DNA of 64,000 nucleotides from an uncultured Sinobacteraceae bacterium (GTDB taxonomy: Bacteria; Pseudomonadota; Gammaproteobacteria; Nevskiales; Nevskiaceae), in the NCBI GenBank assembly GCA_903822975.1, contig CAIJRD010000018.1:1-64000 (forward strand), in the 5' to 3' direction. The notes under the pieces were generated by a model. That model saw only the letters and a program-made list of their open reading frames with translations. It did no database searches and had not been told where the DNA came from. The number at the start of each line of letters is the position of its first letter. Position 1 is the stretch's first letter. Position numbers and translations under genes: made by a program. Positions 24,144 to 32,762 of this stretch are shown piece by piece.

Positions 24144-24722
24144 ATGGTCGACACCGCAGACACACTTCCTCCCGCAGTTTCCGATACGTCCGCCGCTCGG
24201 ACGATGATCATCGAACACGTCGCGCAGTCCAATGGATTGCCGAAGCAGTTCGTGCTCGGAATTTGCAAAACCGAGTCCAACCTCGATCGCTGGGCCATGC
24301 GGTTCGAGCCCGACTATCGCTGGCTGTGGGACGTCCATGCGAATCGCGGCTACAAAGCGCGCGACCAGGACATGACGCTCGATCGAGCGCCTGCGGATTT
24401 TCCGGCGAGCCCAGGTCTCACCACGCATACCGAATGGATCGGCCAGCACACCAGCTACGGCGTGATGCAGGTGATGGGTTCGCTCGCGCGTGAGTTCGGC
24501 TTCAAGGGTTTCTTCACACAGCTCTGCGACGTGTACACCTGCTGCGATATCGGCTGCCGCTACCTGGTGCAGCTGCGCGACAAGTACCTCCATCAGTACG
24601 GCTGGCAGGGGGTTGCATCCGCCTACAACGCCGGTTCGATCAATCTCGCGGCCGGTGGCAAGTTCGTGAATCAGGCGTACCCGGATGCGGTTGAGAAAAA
24701 CGGCGGTTTTCTGGGGCTTTGA
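24144..24722 (+). CDS. Lytic transglycosylase endolysin (SLT fold)
   Basis: A 192-aa protein. ICKTESNLDRWAMRFEP gives the catalytic Glu (E44), HTSYGVMQVMGSLAREFGF the GxMQ motif, and YGWQGVASAYNAGSINL the AYNAG motif of soluble lytic transglycosylases. No signal peptide is obvious, so export would depend on a holin or on one of the small membrane proteins downstream. First gene of the rightward late block. Confidence 0.9.
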   Translation: MVDTADTLPPAVSDTSAARTMIIEHVAQSNGLPKQFVLGICKTESNLDRWAMRFEPDYRWLWDVHANRGYKARDQDMTLDRAPADFPASPGLTTHTEWIGQHTSYGVMQVMGSLAREFGFKGFFTQLCDVYTCCDIGCRYLVQLRDKYLHQYGWQGVASAYNAGSINLAAGGKFVNQAYPDAVEKNGGFLGL

Positions 24723-24724
24723 CC

Positions 24725-25063
24725 ATGAGTGGAAAGATAGGTCGGATAGGGATCGTGCGTGCAGCATTTTTCAGTCTGTTGGGCGTTGCTGCATTGCCGG
24801 CACAGCGCGATTTCACTCCGCAGCAGCTGGTCCCGGTGATGGCGAAGGCTGGCCAGGCGTCGCCGGCTCCGCAGGCACAGCCAAGCGTGCCCGCTTCGGA
24901 GCGAAGCAAGTCTGCGAAAGCCTCTAAGCAGCTCTTCCGGCGAGCTCTGCCGCGTCCGATTCGCTTCACCTATCCGGGCAAGCCGACCACTGTCGCGCGC
25001 GAACAGCGCATCGCCCGCAAGCGCCGCAACAAGCTTCGTCACAAGGCGCGTTCGCGCCGCTAG
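24725..25063 (+). CDS. Small basic protein in lysis cassette
   Basis: A 112-aa product from ATG 24725 (MSGKIGRIGIVRAAFFSLLGVAALPAQRD). It has a short hydrophobic N-terminal stretch, a Pro/Ala/Ser middle and a very basic tail (REQRIARKRRNKLRHKARSRR). The N terminus may be a signal or a membrane anchor. Function not recognised. Confidence 0.6.
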   Translation: MSGKIGRIGIVRAAFFSLLGVAALPAQRDFTPQQLVPVMAKAGQASPAPQAQPSVPASERSKSAKASKQLFRRALPRPIRFTYPGKPTTVAREQRIARKRRNKLRHKARSRR

Positions 25064-25072
25064 GGGTTCGCC

Positions 25073-25315
25073 ATGTCACTCGCAGCAGGCCGCATCGTCA
25101 TGATCAAAGGCCCTGAATCAAACGGCACGGACGAGCATCCTGCGCTCGTCACCCGCGTGCTCGCCGACCATCGGGTCAACCTCACGGTTTTTCTCGACAT
25201 GGGAACGCCGTTCCTTGCTGCGGGCGTCGAACTCGTCGCGAACCGCAAGCTGGCCGAGGAGCTGCTCGCGAGCAGCGCCGCTGAGGGCGTGGCGTTCTGG
25301 CCTGACCGCGTCTGA
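25073..25315 (+). CDS. Small conserved-type phage protein
   Basis: An 80-aa protein, MSLAAGRIVMIKGPESNGTDEHPALVTRVLADHRVNLTVFLDMGTPFLAAGVELVANRKLAEELLASSAAEGVAFWPDRV. The pattern GRIVxxxxPESNGTDEHPALVTRV...VNLTVFLD is familiar from lysis regions of transposable and other phages, with no known function. Probably a small beta domain. Confidence 0.68.
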   Translation: MSLAAGRIVMIKGPESNGTDEHPALVTRVLADHRVNLTVFLDMGTPFLAAGVELVANRKLAEELLASSAAEGVAFWPDRV

Positions 25316-25324
25316 GCCTAATGC

Positions 25325-25588
25325 ATGGACGCGCCATCGCCACCTGAAGAATCCGTAGCGACTCCGAAAAAGACGCACGAGAAGGTATTCGACGGCATTG
25401 ACGTCGTCGTTGGTGGGTTCGTTCGCCTCAATCCGATTCTGTCGCACGTCGGGCTTGCGGTGGCCAGCGTCGCGTTCACCGTGAAGATGGTGCGGCACCT
25501 TCCGAACGATCCATTTCTCTGGGCCGTTTACATGACCAGCGTCGGCGGCGTCAGCGCGCTGACGGACTACCTGAGAGCACGCGTATGA
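25325..25588 (+). CDS. Small membrane protein, holin candidate
   Basis: An 87-aa protein with a charged N terminus (PPEESVATPKKTHEKVF). Hydrophobic segments lie at about 40-57 (ILSHVGLAVASVAFTVKM) and 64-82 (FLWAVYMTSVGGVSALTDYL). It sits between the endolysin and Rz, so a holin role is plausible. Assigned by position and topology only. Confidence 0.58.
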   Translation: MDAPSPPEESVATPKKTHEKVFDGIDVVVGGFVRLNPILSHVGLAVASVAFTVKMVRHLPNDPFLWAVYMTSVGGVSALTDYLRARV

Positions 25589-26199
25589 CCTTCATCATCG
25601 GATGGCTGGGCGAGAAATTCGGGAAGGTCTGGGGTGAGGTGATCTTGTGGGCGCTGATCGCAGCCGCGATCGCCGCGCCGTTTTTCTTCACGTACTACGC
25701 CGGCAAGTCGAACTGCGAGAACGCGGTCGCGCAGCAGCAGCTGAAGGCGCGCGTCGAGACGCTGCAGGTGCTCTCAACACTCAACCAGGCCGGTGCGGCC
25801 GCAGTCGGCGATTACGTCCTGCGCCGGGCCCAGACCGTGACGATTTACCAGACCATTCGAGAGGAGGTGCCGCGTGCAACTTCAATGTGGAAGCCTTCGC
25901 CGGCTGCAGCTGCTGAGCCTTTGCCTATGTGCGTTTTTACCCGCGGCTTTGTCGGGGTGTGGAACGACGCCCTCGAAGCCGGCCATGACACTGGACGACT
26001 GTCCGAGGCTGCCGGCCGAGTTGCTGGCGCCGCTGCCGCCGCCGGTCCCGTTGACGACGCCGATCTGCTCGACGCAGGGATCTCCCGCGCCCAGCTGCTC
26101 AACAACCACATCGCCAATGGAGATGCCCTGACGGCATGCGAGCAGCGCTTCGACGGGATCGTGGATTGGGAGCGGCGCGTTTACGGGGACGTTAAGTGA
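25585..26199 (+). CDS. Rz-like inner-membrane spanin
   Basis: A 204-aa protein with an N-terminal transmembrane segment (VILWALIAAAIAAPFFFTYYAG), then a periplasmic coiled-coil region (NCENAVAQQQLKARVETLQVLSTLNQAGAAAVGDYVLRRAQTVTIYQTIREEVP). It overlaps the holin candidate by 4 bp. A lipoprotein gene (Rz1) is embedded in the +1 frame. Rz and Rz1 fuse the two membranes at the last step of lysis. Confidence 0.82.
   Translation: MTFIIGWLGEKFGKVWGEVILWALIAAAIAAPFFFTYYAGKSNCENAVAQQQLKARVETLQVLSTLNQAGAAAVGDYVLRRAQTVTIYQTIREEVPRATSMWKPSPAAAAEPLPMCVFTRGFVGVWNDALEAGHDTGRLSEAAGRVAGAAAAAGPVDDADLLDAGISRAQLLNNHIANGDALTACEQRFDGIVDWERRVYGDVK
25874..26131 (+). CDS. Rz1-like outer-membrane lipoprotein spanin (nested in Rz)
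   Basis: An 85-aa protein from GTG 25874 in another frame within Rz: a signal with lipobox LPAALSGC, then a Pro-rich mature part (CPRLPAELLAPLPPPVPLTTP). Short, proline-rich and entirely nested in Rz, it fits Rz1. An AGGAGG site (beginning at 25861) lies just upstream. Confidence 0.82.
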   Translation: MQLQCGSLRRLQLLSLCLCAFLPAALSGCGTTPSKPAMTLDDCPRLPAELLAPLPPPVPLTTPICSTQGSPAPSCSTTTSPMEMP

Positions 26200-26630
26200 C
26201 CTTTGACGTCAACTTCTGGGAGCTGCTGGGCGGCATCGGTTCGCTGGTCGGATTCCTGTGCGGCGCAGTGTGGGGATTCGGCAAGCTCACGATCAGCCAG
26301 TTCAACAAGAACCTCGATCAGCGCTTCGATTCTTTAAACCAGATGCGGACTGAGTCGAACCATGCGCTGGAGGATCGCTTCGACTCGCTGCGCGAGACCT
26401 TCGAAGAGAAGCATGCCGAGAACAAGAAGCAATGGGACGGCCAGTTCAACAGAGTTGCCGATCTCGCGCGTGAAAACGAGAAAGAGCTGCTGCGCCTTAA
26501 AGCGGAGCTGCCGTACAGCTACGTGATGCGGGAGGACTGGATTCGATTCTCGGGGACGATCGATTCCAAGCTCGACAGCCTGTGGAAGATGCTGGACGGA
26601 GTCAGGGAGAAAGTAAGTGCACGAGATTGA
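26196..26630 (+). CDS. Membrane-anchored coiled-coil phage protein
   Basis: A 144-aa protein from a GTG overlapping the Rz stop. One transmembrane segment (LLGGIGSLVGFLCGAVWGFGKL) is followed by a coiled coil (NKNLDQRFDSLNQMRTESNHALEDRFDSLRETFEEKHAENKKQWDGQFNRVADLARENEKELLRLK). Similar proteins lie in lysis regions of B3-like phages; exact role unknown. Confidence 0.68.
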   Translation: MTFDVNFWELLGGIGSLVGFLCGAVWGFGKLTISQFNKNLDQRFDSLNQMRTESNHALEDRFDSLRETFEEKHAENKKQWDGQFNRVADLARENEKELLRLKAELPYSYVMREDWIRFSGTIDSKLDSLWKMLDGVREKVSARD

Positions 26631-26928
26631 TATGAACCGCGCGCAGCGCGAAGAGGCACGGTGGCGCATCCTGCGCGCCCTCGACGCCGGCCGACCAATC
26701 GGCGTTTCGGAGACGATCATTCTGCGGCTGCTGCAGGACATCAAGCTCGGCTTGACCGCACACGGTCTGCGACGTGAGTTGAGCTACTTGGAAGATCGCG
26801 GCCTGCTCCAGGTGGAAGGACGCCAAGGTCCGACCTGGACGGCAGAGCTGACACGTTTGGGCGTCGACGTCGTCGAATACACTGTGCCGTGCGAGCCCGG
26901 AATCGCGCGTCCGGAACAGTGGGCTTGA
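26617..26928 (+). CDS. Winged-helix protein, Mu gp25/26 position
   Basis: A 103-aa protein from GTG 26617: RWRILRALDAGRPIGVSETIILRLLQDIKLGLTAHGLRRELSYLEDRGLLQVEGRQGPTWTAELTRLGVDVVEY. This is a clear winged helix of the type found just before the small terminase in Mu-like phages. It may assist DNA recognition for packaging or regulate the late operon. Confidence 0.75.
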   Translation: MHEIDMNRAQREEARWRILRALDAGRPIGVSETIILRLLQDIKLGLTAHGLRRELSYLEDRGLLQVEGRQGPTWTAELTRLGVDVVEYTVPCEPGIARPEQWA

Positions 26929-26929
26929 T

Positions 26930-27454
26930 ATGCCGCGCCGCAATGCGGTTGATCTGCTGCCGGAGCTGGTCAGGTCCAACCTGAACAGCCGACTCGTTGC
27001 AGGTAGTTTTTCTGGCTATGAGGAGCTGGCTGCCTGGCTGGAAAAGGAAGGCTTCGGCATCAGCAAGTCGGCGCTTCATCGCTATGGGCAGAAGTTCGAG
27101 GAACGCTGCCAGGCGTTGAAGGTCGCGACCGACCAGGCTAAGGCGATCGTCGCCGAATCCAGTGATGACGAAGGCGCCATGAACGAGGCGCTGATTCGGC
27201 TCGTCCAGGAGAAAAGCTTCAACCTGCTGATGGATCTCGAACTCGATCCGACCGAGGTGGAATTTCCGAAGCTGGTGCGCGCGATCGCCGACGTCAGCCG
27301 CGCGAGCGTCAAGCAAAAGCAATGGCAGCGCGACGCACGGAAAGAAGCACTCGCGCAGGCAGCGGCCACCGCAGAAAGCACTGCTCAGAAGGCTGGCGCC
27401 TCGGCTGATCTCATCCAGCGAATCAAGGCGGATATTCTCGGAATTCCGTCGTGA
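26930..27454 (+). CDS. Small terminase subunit (DUF3486, Mu gp27-like)
   Basis: A 174-aa protein, MPRRNAVDLLPELVRSNLNSRLVAGSFSGYEELAAWLEKEGFGISKSALHRYGQKFEERCQALK. The N-terminal HTH with FGISKSALHRYGQ and the helical remainder are characteristic of DUF3486. It would recognise the phage end and recruit the large subunit for headful packaging. It overlaps the large terminase gene by 4 bp. Confidence 0.9.
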   Translation: MPRRNAVDLLPELVRSNLNSRLVAGSFSGYEELAAWLEKEGFGISKSALHRYGQKFEERCQALKVATDQAKAIVAESSDDEGAMNEALIRLVQEKSFNLLMDLELDPTEVEFPKLVRAIADVSRASVKQKQWQRDARKEALAQAAATAESTAQKAGASADLIQRIKADILGIPS

Positions 27455-28965
27455 CCGAGTCGCTGCCGCAACTCGCACCGATTCCGGCGGTACTGCTGGC
27501 AAATCAGCAGCGCTGGGTCGCTGAGACTGCGGATGTTGCCGTCTGGGAGAAGTCGCGCCGTATCGGTGCCAGCTGGTCGACGGCATCGCTTGCGGTTCTC
27601 ACATGCTCCGCATCGGCCGGCATGGATACGCTGTACATCGGCTACAGCGAGGACATGACGCGCGAGTTCATCGACGACTGCGCGATGTGGGCCAGGGCGT
27701 TCAGCGAGGTCGCCACAGCCGTGCAAGAGGTCGTGTTCGAAGATCACGACAGCAACGGTGAAAAGACCAGCATCAAGGCGTTTCGTATCGACTTCGCGAG
27801 CGGGCACAAAATCCTCGCGCTGTCGTCGCGTCCTCGATCGATTCGCGGTAAGCAGGGCTTGGTCATCATCGATGAGGCGGCGTTCCATGACGATTTGCCA
27901 GGGCTGTTGAAGGCCGCACTGGCTCTGCTGATCTGGGGCGGCAAGGTGCGATTGCTAAGCTCGCACAATGGGGAGGCGCACCCGTTCAATCAGCTGATCT
28001 TGGACATCCGGGCAGGCCGACTGCCGTATGCGCTTCATCGCACCACCTTCGACGACGCCCTGGCAGACGGTCTCTACAAGCGCGTCTGCCTTCGCACCGG
28101 CAAGCAATGGAGTGTCGAGGCTGAGAAGGAATGGCGCGATGGAATCTTCGCGCGCTATCGCGACAACGCCGACGAGGAGCTGCTCTGCATTCCGAGTCAG
28201 GGCACCGGCATCTGGTTGCCGCGATCGTTGATCGAAGCGCGGATGTATCCGGCCAAGGTCGTGCGCTACCGAGCGCCGAAAGGCATGGCGCTTTGGGCCG
28301 ATCACCTGGTCATTGCCGAGATCAAAGACTTCTGCGAGCGTGAGCTGGCGCCTTTGCTTGGCAGGCTGAAAGAGCTGCAACGCAGCGTCTTCGGCCAGGA
28401 CTTCGGCCGACACATCGATCTATCGGTGATGGCACCGATGCAGATCGAGCCGAGCCTGCATAAGCGCGTACCGTTCACCGTTGAGCTGGCCGACGTGCCG
28501 TTTAGGGCCCAGGAGCAGATCGCGTTCTTCATCTGCGATCGACTGCCGCGGTTTTCGGCTGCGAAGGTCGATTCAGGTGGCAACGGCGACTATCTCGGCG
28601 AGCGAATGCAACAGCGGTATGGCGAGCATGTCGTCGAGCGCGTGCATTTCAGCGAGAACTGGTACCGCGAGAACACCGCACCGCTTAAAGCTGACTTCGA
28701 AGACGCCCAAATCAGCATTCCACGTGACGAAGAGACCAGCAACGACCTCGCGTCGTTTCGCATCGTCCGCGGCGTGCCGCGTGTCCCAGATCTTCGCGTC
28801 ACCACGGCCGACGGCGCCAAACGACATGGCGATGCCGGCATAGCCCTGCTGCTCGCGCACGCTGCCGCGCGTGCTGACTACGTACCGATGGAGTTCCTAT
28901 CCAACGGAACCCCGCGCACAACCATGCGCAACAACGATTATTTCGGAGGCGGCCGCTATGGCTGA
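27451..28965 (+). CDS. Large terminase subunit (Mu gp28-like)
   Basis: A 504-aa protein. A Walker A-like EKSRRIGASWS at 33-43 and Walker B IIDE at 139-142 form the ATPase motor. A C-terminal RNase H-like nuclease begins near FGQDFGRHIDLSVM. Length and motifs match Mu gp28. It pumps DNA into the prohead and cuts at headful. The 3' end overlaps the portal gene start by 8 bp. Confidence 0.93.
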   Translation: MTESLPQLAPIPAVLLANQQRWVAETADVAVWEKSRRIGASWSTASLAVLTCSASAGMDTLYIGYSEDMTREFIDDCAMWARAFSEVATAVQEVVFEDHDSNGEKTSIKAFRIDFASGHKILALSSRPRSIRGKQGLVIIDEAAFHDDLPGLLKAALALLIWGGKVRLLSSHNGEAHPFNQLILDIRAGRLPYALHRTTFDDALADGLYKRVCLRTGKQWSVEAEKEWRDGIFARYRDNADEELLCIPSQGTGIWLPRSLIEARMYPAKVVRYRAPKGMALWADHLVIAEIKDFCERELAPLLGRLKELQRSVFGQDFGRHIDLSVMAPMQIEPSLHKRVPFTVELADVPFRAQEQIAFFICDRLPRFSAAKVDSGGNGDYLGERMQQRYGEHVVERVHFSENWYRENTAPLKADFEDAQISIPRDEETSNDLASFRIVRGVPRVPDLRVTTADGAKRHGDAGIALLLAHAAARADYVPMEFLSNGTPRTTMRNNDYFGGGRYG

Positions 28966-30478
28966 GATGCAAACGGTACAGGCGCTTCCTGGACCACCAC
29001 CACCGGACGACTCCAAGTCGCCAGTCGTCGACCAGGTCGCGACCGCAGTTCGGAATATCTTCGAGCCTGTATTCGACGGCTTGATGCGTGCCAATGACGA
29101 CACGCTCAACACCCGCGGGCAGGGACGCGGCCTCAAGCTCTACGATGAGCTGGAGCGGGATCCTCACTGCTACGCCGTGCTGCAGAAGCGGAAGATGGCG
29201 GTGATCGGCCGCGAGTGGTCGCTGGAGCCAGCAAGCAAAAGCGCGATCGACAAAGCAGCCGCAGATATGGTCCAGCGCCATCTCGAATCGATGGAGTTCG
29301 ATCGCATCTGCTACGACCTGCTCGATGCGATCCTCAAGGGCTTCGCCGTCGGCGAGATCATGTGGGAGATCCGCGATTCAGAGGTCGTTCCGGTCGACGT
29401 CCTGTCGAAGAGTCAGCGCCGATTCAAGTTCGACTTTGATTCGAACCTGCGGATGCTTACTTTTGAGGATCCGATGTATGGCGAGGCGGTGCCGGAGCGG
29501 AAATTTGTTGTGCATCGCTTCGGTGGCAAGGACGATAACCCCTACGGCCTGGGACTCGGGACTGTGCTTTTCTGGTTGGTTTATTTCAAACGCCAGGTGA
29601 TGCAGTTCCGGTTGACGTACCTCGACAAGTTCGGATCACCGACCGCCCTTGGCAAGTATCCGGTCGGCGCAGCTCCAGATCAGAAGATGACCTTGCTGTC
29701 GGCGCTGTCGGCGATTGCACAGGAGTCGCAAATCGCCATTCCAATGGGCATGGAAGTCAGCCTTCTGGAGGCCGCTAAGTCGTCCAACAACGACTACGAC
29801 GCGTTCATGCGTTATCTCGACGACGAGATGACGAAGTGCGTGCTCTGCGAGATCAAGAGCACGAGCGGAAAAAGCGCCACGCTCGGATCGAATCACGCGA
29901 GCGTCGACGACGAAGTACGCCTGGAGATCGTCGCCGCAGACACGGATCTGCTGGCCGCCAAGCTCAACAAGACGCTGATCGCCTGGGACGTTGCTTACAA
30001 CATGCCGCTGGCGAAGCCGCCGCGGTTGTCGTGGGACATTTCGGAGCCGACGGATCGCTTCAATACGGCGCAGGCCGACAAGCTCGTGTTCGATATGGGC
30101 TACGAGCCGAGCGAGGAATACATTCAGGCGACCTATGGCGATGGATGGACGAAGAAGCCGGAGCCAGTGACGCCGCCGCCGGTGCCAGGCTTCCAGAAGC
30201 CTTCGAATGGACTGCCGCCTGGTCCCGCGCAGTTTGCTCAGGGCGGCGATGCGCAGGCGATCCTGGTGGCACAGGCGGCGGATCCGTCGATCGGCGCCTG
30301 GGTCGCGGCGGTGCGCGGCATCGTCGAGTCCGCTACCGACATCCAGGATCTGCGCGCCAAGCTGATGTCGGCCTTTCCTCAGATGTCAGTGAGTGACCTG
30401 GCGAAGTCGATGCAGGCCGCGTTCGCAGCCGCGCAGCTGGCCGGACGTTATGACCTTACGCGTGGCATCAGTCCGTAG
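28958..30478 (+). CDS. Portal protein (DUF935, Mu gp29-like)
   Basis: From ATG 28958, preceded by GGAGG, the product is 506 aa. GRGLKLYDELERDPHCYAVLQKRKMAVIGREWSLEP, GFAVGEIMWEIRDSEVVPV, KFVVHRFGGKDDNPYGLGLGTVLFWLVYFKRQVMQFRLTYLDKFGSPTALGKYP and LIAWDVAYNMPLAKPPRLSWD follow the DUF935 portal family. It forms the dodecameric DNA gate at one capsid vertex. The C-terminal 70 residues are a helical tail. Confidence 0.93.
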   Translation: MAEMQTVQALPGPPPPDDSKSPVVDQVATAVRNIFEPVFDGLMRANDDTLNTRGQGRGLKLYDELERDPHCYAVLQKRKMAVIGREWSLEPASKSAIDKAAADMVQRHLESMEFDRICYDLLDAILKGFAVGEIMWEIRDSEVVPVDVLSKSQRRFKFDFDSNLRMLTFEDPMYGEAVPERKFVVHRFGGKDDNPYGLGLGTVLFWLVYFKRQVMQFRLTYLDKFGSPTALGKYPVGAAPDQKMTLLSALSAIAQESQIAIPMGMEVSLLEAAKSSNNDYDAFMRYLDDEMTKCVLCEIKSTSGKSATLGSNHASVDDEVRLEIVAADTDLLAAKLNKTLIAWDVAYNMPLAKPPRLSWDISEPTDRFNTAQADKLVFDMGYEPSEEYIQATYGDGWTKKPEPVTPPPVPGFQKPSNGLPPGPAQFAQGGDAQAILVAQAADPSIGAWVAAVRGIVESATDIQDLRAKLMSAFPQMSVSDLAKSMQAAFAAAQLAGRYDLTRGISP

Positions 30479-30480
30479 TC

Positions 30481-31869
30481 ATGTCCGCCGACGCGGTCTA
30501 CGGCTCGCTGCCGTTCAAAGAGCAGATCGATTTCTTTCGGCAGAAGTTAAATCTGCCGACGGAGAGCTGGACCGATATCTGGCACGAGCAGCACGACCGC
30601 TCGTTCGTGGTGGCCGGCGCCATGCGTGACGATCTACTCGGCGATTTCCGAACGGCCGTCGACAAGGCGATCAGCCAGGGCACCACGCTGGAGGAGTTCC
30701 GCAAGGACTTCGACACCATCGTGGAGCGCTACGGCTGGGAATATAACGGCGGTCGCAACTGGCGTTCGAAGGTCATCTACGACCGCAACCTCGCTAGCAG
30801 CTACTCGGCCGGACGTTGGCAGCAGATCCAGGCGGTCAAGCGTCAGCGGCCGTACCTTCGCTATCGACACATGCCCGACGAGCGCTACCCGCGCCTCGAG
30901 CACATGGCGTGGGACGGCATGATTCTGCCGGTCGATCATCCGTTCTGGCTGACGCATTTCCCGCAATGCGATTGGGGCTGCCAGTGTTGGGTCGATTCGT
31001 TGTCCTTGCGCGAGATCGTCGCCAACAAGTGGCAGATCACGCCAGACGACGGCGTGGACCATTTCGTCACCTCGAAATGGTCGCAGATGCAGCAGGCTGG
31101 CCTGGTCGGCGCCGACGAGCCGGCGCCAGTCGGCATGCGCACGGTAACCGTCGGCCAGAATGGTCCTAATCCGCGGACTGTCGAGGTGCCTGCAGGCGTA
31201 GGGCCGGGGTTCGGCTACGTACCTGGCGCGTCGCTCGCGGATCCAGGAGCTGACGTCGCCGAGCTCGTCCAGAGCGCGCTCGAAAAGACGGCCGAACTGA
31301 CCGCCGACGTCGGTGCGCAAAGTGCCGCTGAGACGCTGGCGCTTCCCTTAGTCCAGTCCGCGATCGACAGCGGCTTCGCCGAGATGGTTTCGACGATCGA
31401 AGCGGCAGGGCAGGCCACCAACGATTCCATGCTGGTCGGCGCCTTATCACCAAATGTCGTGCAGGCATTGACCGACGCTGGCATAGAGGTCGAGACCGCG
31501 CCGATCGTCGCGCGTGACGTCGAGGTGCTCCATGCGCTTCGTGATGCAAAGGTCCGCGCGGTTACGGCGAGCGGCTACCGCAAGGCGCTGACTTCATCCG
31601 AGCTCGCGCAACTGCCAGCGATGATCGAACACGCCAGTGCGGTCATCCTTGATGCTTCCGATTCCACTCTGCTCTACGTGTTCGCGCCCGACAACGGTCC
31701 GCGCGACGCAGTGAAGATCGTTGTGAGGGTGAATTTCACGGCTAAGCTGGCTGGGCGTGATGGCAAGGTGCGGTTTAACGCCTTCCGCACGGCCAGCTGG
31801 CTGGATCGTGCCGACCTTGAGCAACTCGTGGGCTCCGGCGGCGCGACGCTGATAGAGGGCGAACTGTGA
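30481..31869 (+). CDS. Mu F-like minor head protein with C-terminal PBECR-like nuclease domain
   Basis: A 462-aa protein. Residues 1-200 match the Mu F/SPP1 gp7-like head morphogenesis family (NWRSKVIYDRNLASSYSAGRWQQIQ; YLRYRHMPDERYPRLEHMAWDGMILPVDHPFWLTHFPQCDWGCQCWVDSLS). The last ~110 residues (TASGYRKALTSSELAQLPAMIEHASAVILDASDSTLLYVFAPDNGPRDAVKIVVRVNF... VRFNAFRTAS) resemble phage Barnase-EndoU-ColicinE5/D-RelE-like nuclease domains, which are known C-terminal fusions on this family. These are proposed to be ejected effectors. Family by pattern; nuclease activity untested. Confidence 0.85.
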   Translation: MSADAVYGSLPFKEQIDFFRQKLNLPTESWTDIWHEQHDRSFVVAGAMRDDLLGDFRTAVDKAISQGTTLEEFRKDFDTIVERYGWEYNGGRNWRSKVIYDRNLASSYSAGRWQQIQAVKRQRPYLRYRHMPDERYPRLEHMAWDGMILPVDHPFWLTHFPQCDWGCQCWVDSLSLREIVANKWQITPDDGVDHFVTSKWSQMQQAGLVGADEPAPVGMRTVTVGQNGPNPRTVEVPAGVGPGFGYVPGASLADPGADVAELVQSALEKTAELTADVGAQSAAETLALPLVQSAIDSGFAEMVSTIEAAGQATNDSMLVGALSPNVVQALTDAGIEVETAPIVARDVEVLHALRDAKVRAVTASGYRKALTSSELAQLPAMIEHASAVILDASDSTLLYVFAPDNGPRDAVKIVVRVNFTAKLAGRDGKVRFNAFRTASWLDRADLEQLVGSGGATLIEGEL

Positions 31870-31981
31870 ACGTCCAGGGGGTACGCCATCCTCCCCGTCC
31901 CGACGCCTTGCGGCCTCAGCACCGGACCCAGCGATTTACCCGGCGGTCAGGGCGTCCACAGCTCGAAGCCGGAGTATAGCG

Positions 31982-32572
31982 ATGCCCGGCGCAAAGATCA
32001 CAGTTGGGAACGCCGATATCGACCGCAAGCTAGGCGCGATCCTTGACCGCCTGGACGATCCGGCGCCGCTCTATCGAGACATCGCCGAGCTGCTGCTCAA
32101 TTCGACCCGCGAGCGGTTCCTCAGCCAAACCGATCCGACAGGTGCCAGCTGGGCGCCACTGTCGAAGGACTACCTGAAGAGCGCTGAGAAACGAGGCTCT
32201 CGGTTTCCTACAGCTATCGGGCGCCTAAACGGATATCTATTTGGCCAGCTGGTTGCGCAGAGCTCAGCAGACCGCGCCGAAGTGGGCAGCAACCGTGTCT
32301 ATGCGGCCATGTTCCAGTTTGGAGGCACCAGCTTCGCAGGGCAGCGCGCTGGCAGCGTGAGGCTGGCAACCGACTCGGCTGGAAAGCTGCTGCGAAACAA
32401 GCGCGGCGGTGCAGTTTTCGCCAGCTCAAAGTCTGCCGACTTCGTTCACCGAGCATTCGCGACTGGCTACTACGAGGCATCGGTTGCTGGACGCGCGTTC
32501 CTCGGCTTTTCCGACGCTGACCAGGTCGGCATCATGGCTGCGGTGGAGGATTACCTTTCGGTACCTGCGTGA
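31982..32572 (+). CDS. Tail completion / virion morphogenesis protein (Mu G-like)
   Basis: A 196-aa protein. LYRDIAELLLNSTRERFLSQTDPTGASWAPLSKDYLKSAEKRGSR is the typical start of the phage virion morphogenesis family (Mu gp31 G, P2 gpS). VYAAMFQFGGTSF and AGRAFLGFSDADQVGIMAAVEDYL follow. It probably completes the tail or head-tail junction. It is the last phage gene at this end. The 112 bp before it contain no visible gene. Confidence 0.9.
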   Translation: MPGAKITVGNADIDRKLGAILDRLDDPAPLYRDIAELLLNSTRERFLSQTDPTGASWAPLSKDYLKSAEKRGSRFPTAIGRLNGYLFGQLVAQSSADRAEVGSNRVYAAMFQFGGTSFAGQRAGSVRLATDSAGKLLRNKRGGAVFASSKSADFVHRAFATGYYEASVAGRAFLGFSDADQVGIMAAVEDYLSVPA

Positions 32573-32650
32573 TCGCCTAGTCGACATTTGAACGGGCGTT
32601 CTAACCGCCATTTAATTTGCATTTCCGGGGATGTTTTCCCGTAAAGTCCT

Positions 32651-32672
32651 GTTGCAAACCAAACGTCGCCCG
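32651..32672 (-). repeat. Putative transposase end-binding site, inner copy
   Basis: GTTGCAAACCAAACGTCGCC lies exactly 90 bp from a close copy at 32741 (18 of the first 21 bases identical). Placement between the last phage gene and host DNA suggests inner and outer transposase sites, with spacing closer to Mu L1-L2 than to R1-R2. Confidence 0.55.
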
Positions 32673-32740
32673 ATTTTCCGATTTCCCCTCAAATCCCTTT
32701 TAATCCCGGCTCTTCCCGGTTTTTTTTTCTTTTCCTTGTT

Positions 32741-32762
32741 GTTTCAAACCAAACACCGCCCC
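32741..32762 (-). repeat. Putative transposase end-binding site, outer copy
   Basis: GTTTCAAACCAAACACCGCC, the outer partner of the repeat at 32651. Read inward from the presumed end the sequence begins TGAGTC or TGATGAG, giving the terminal TG expected of Mu-type ends at about 32772-32775. Confidence 0.55.
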
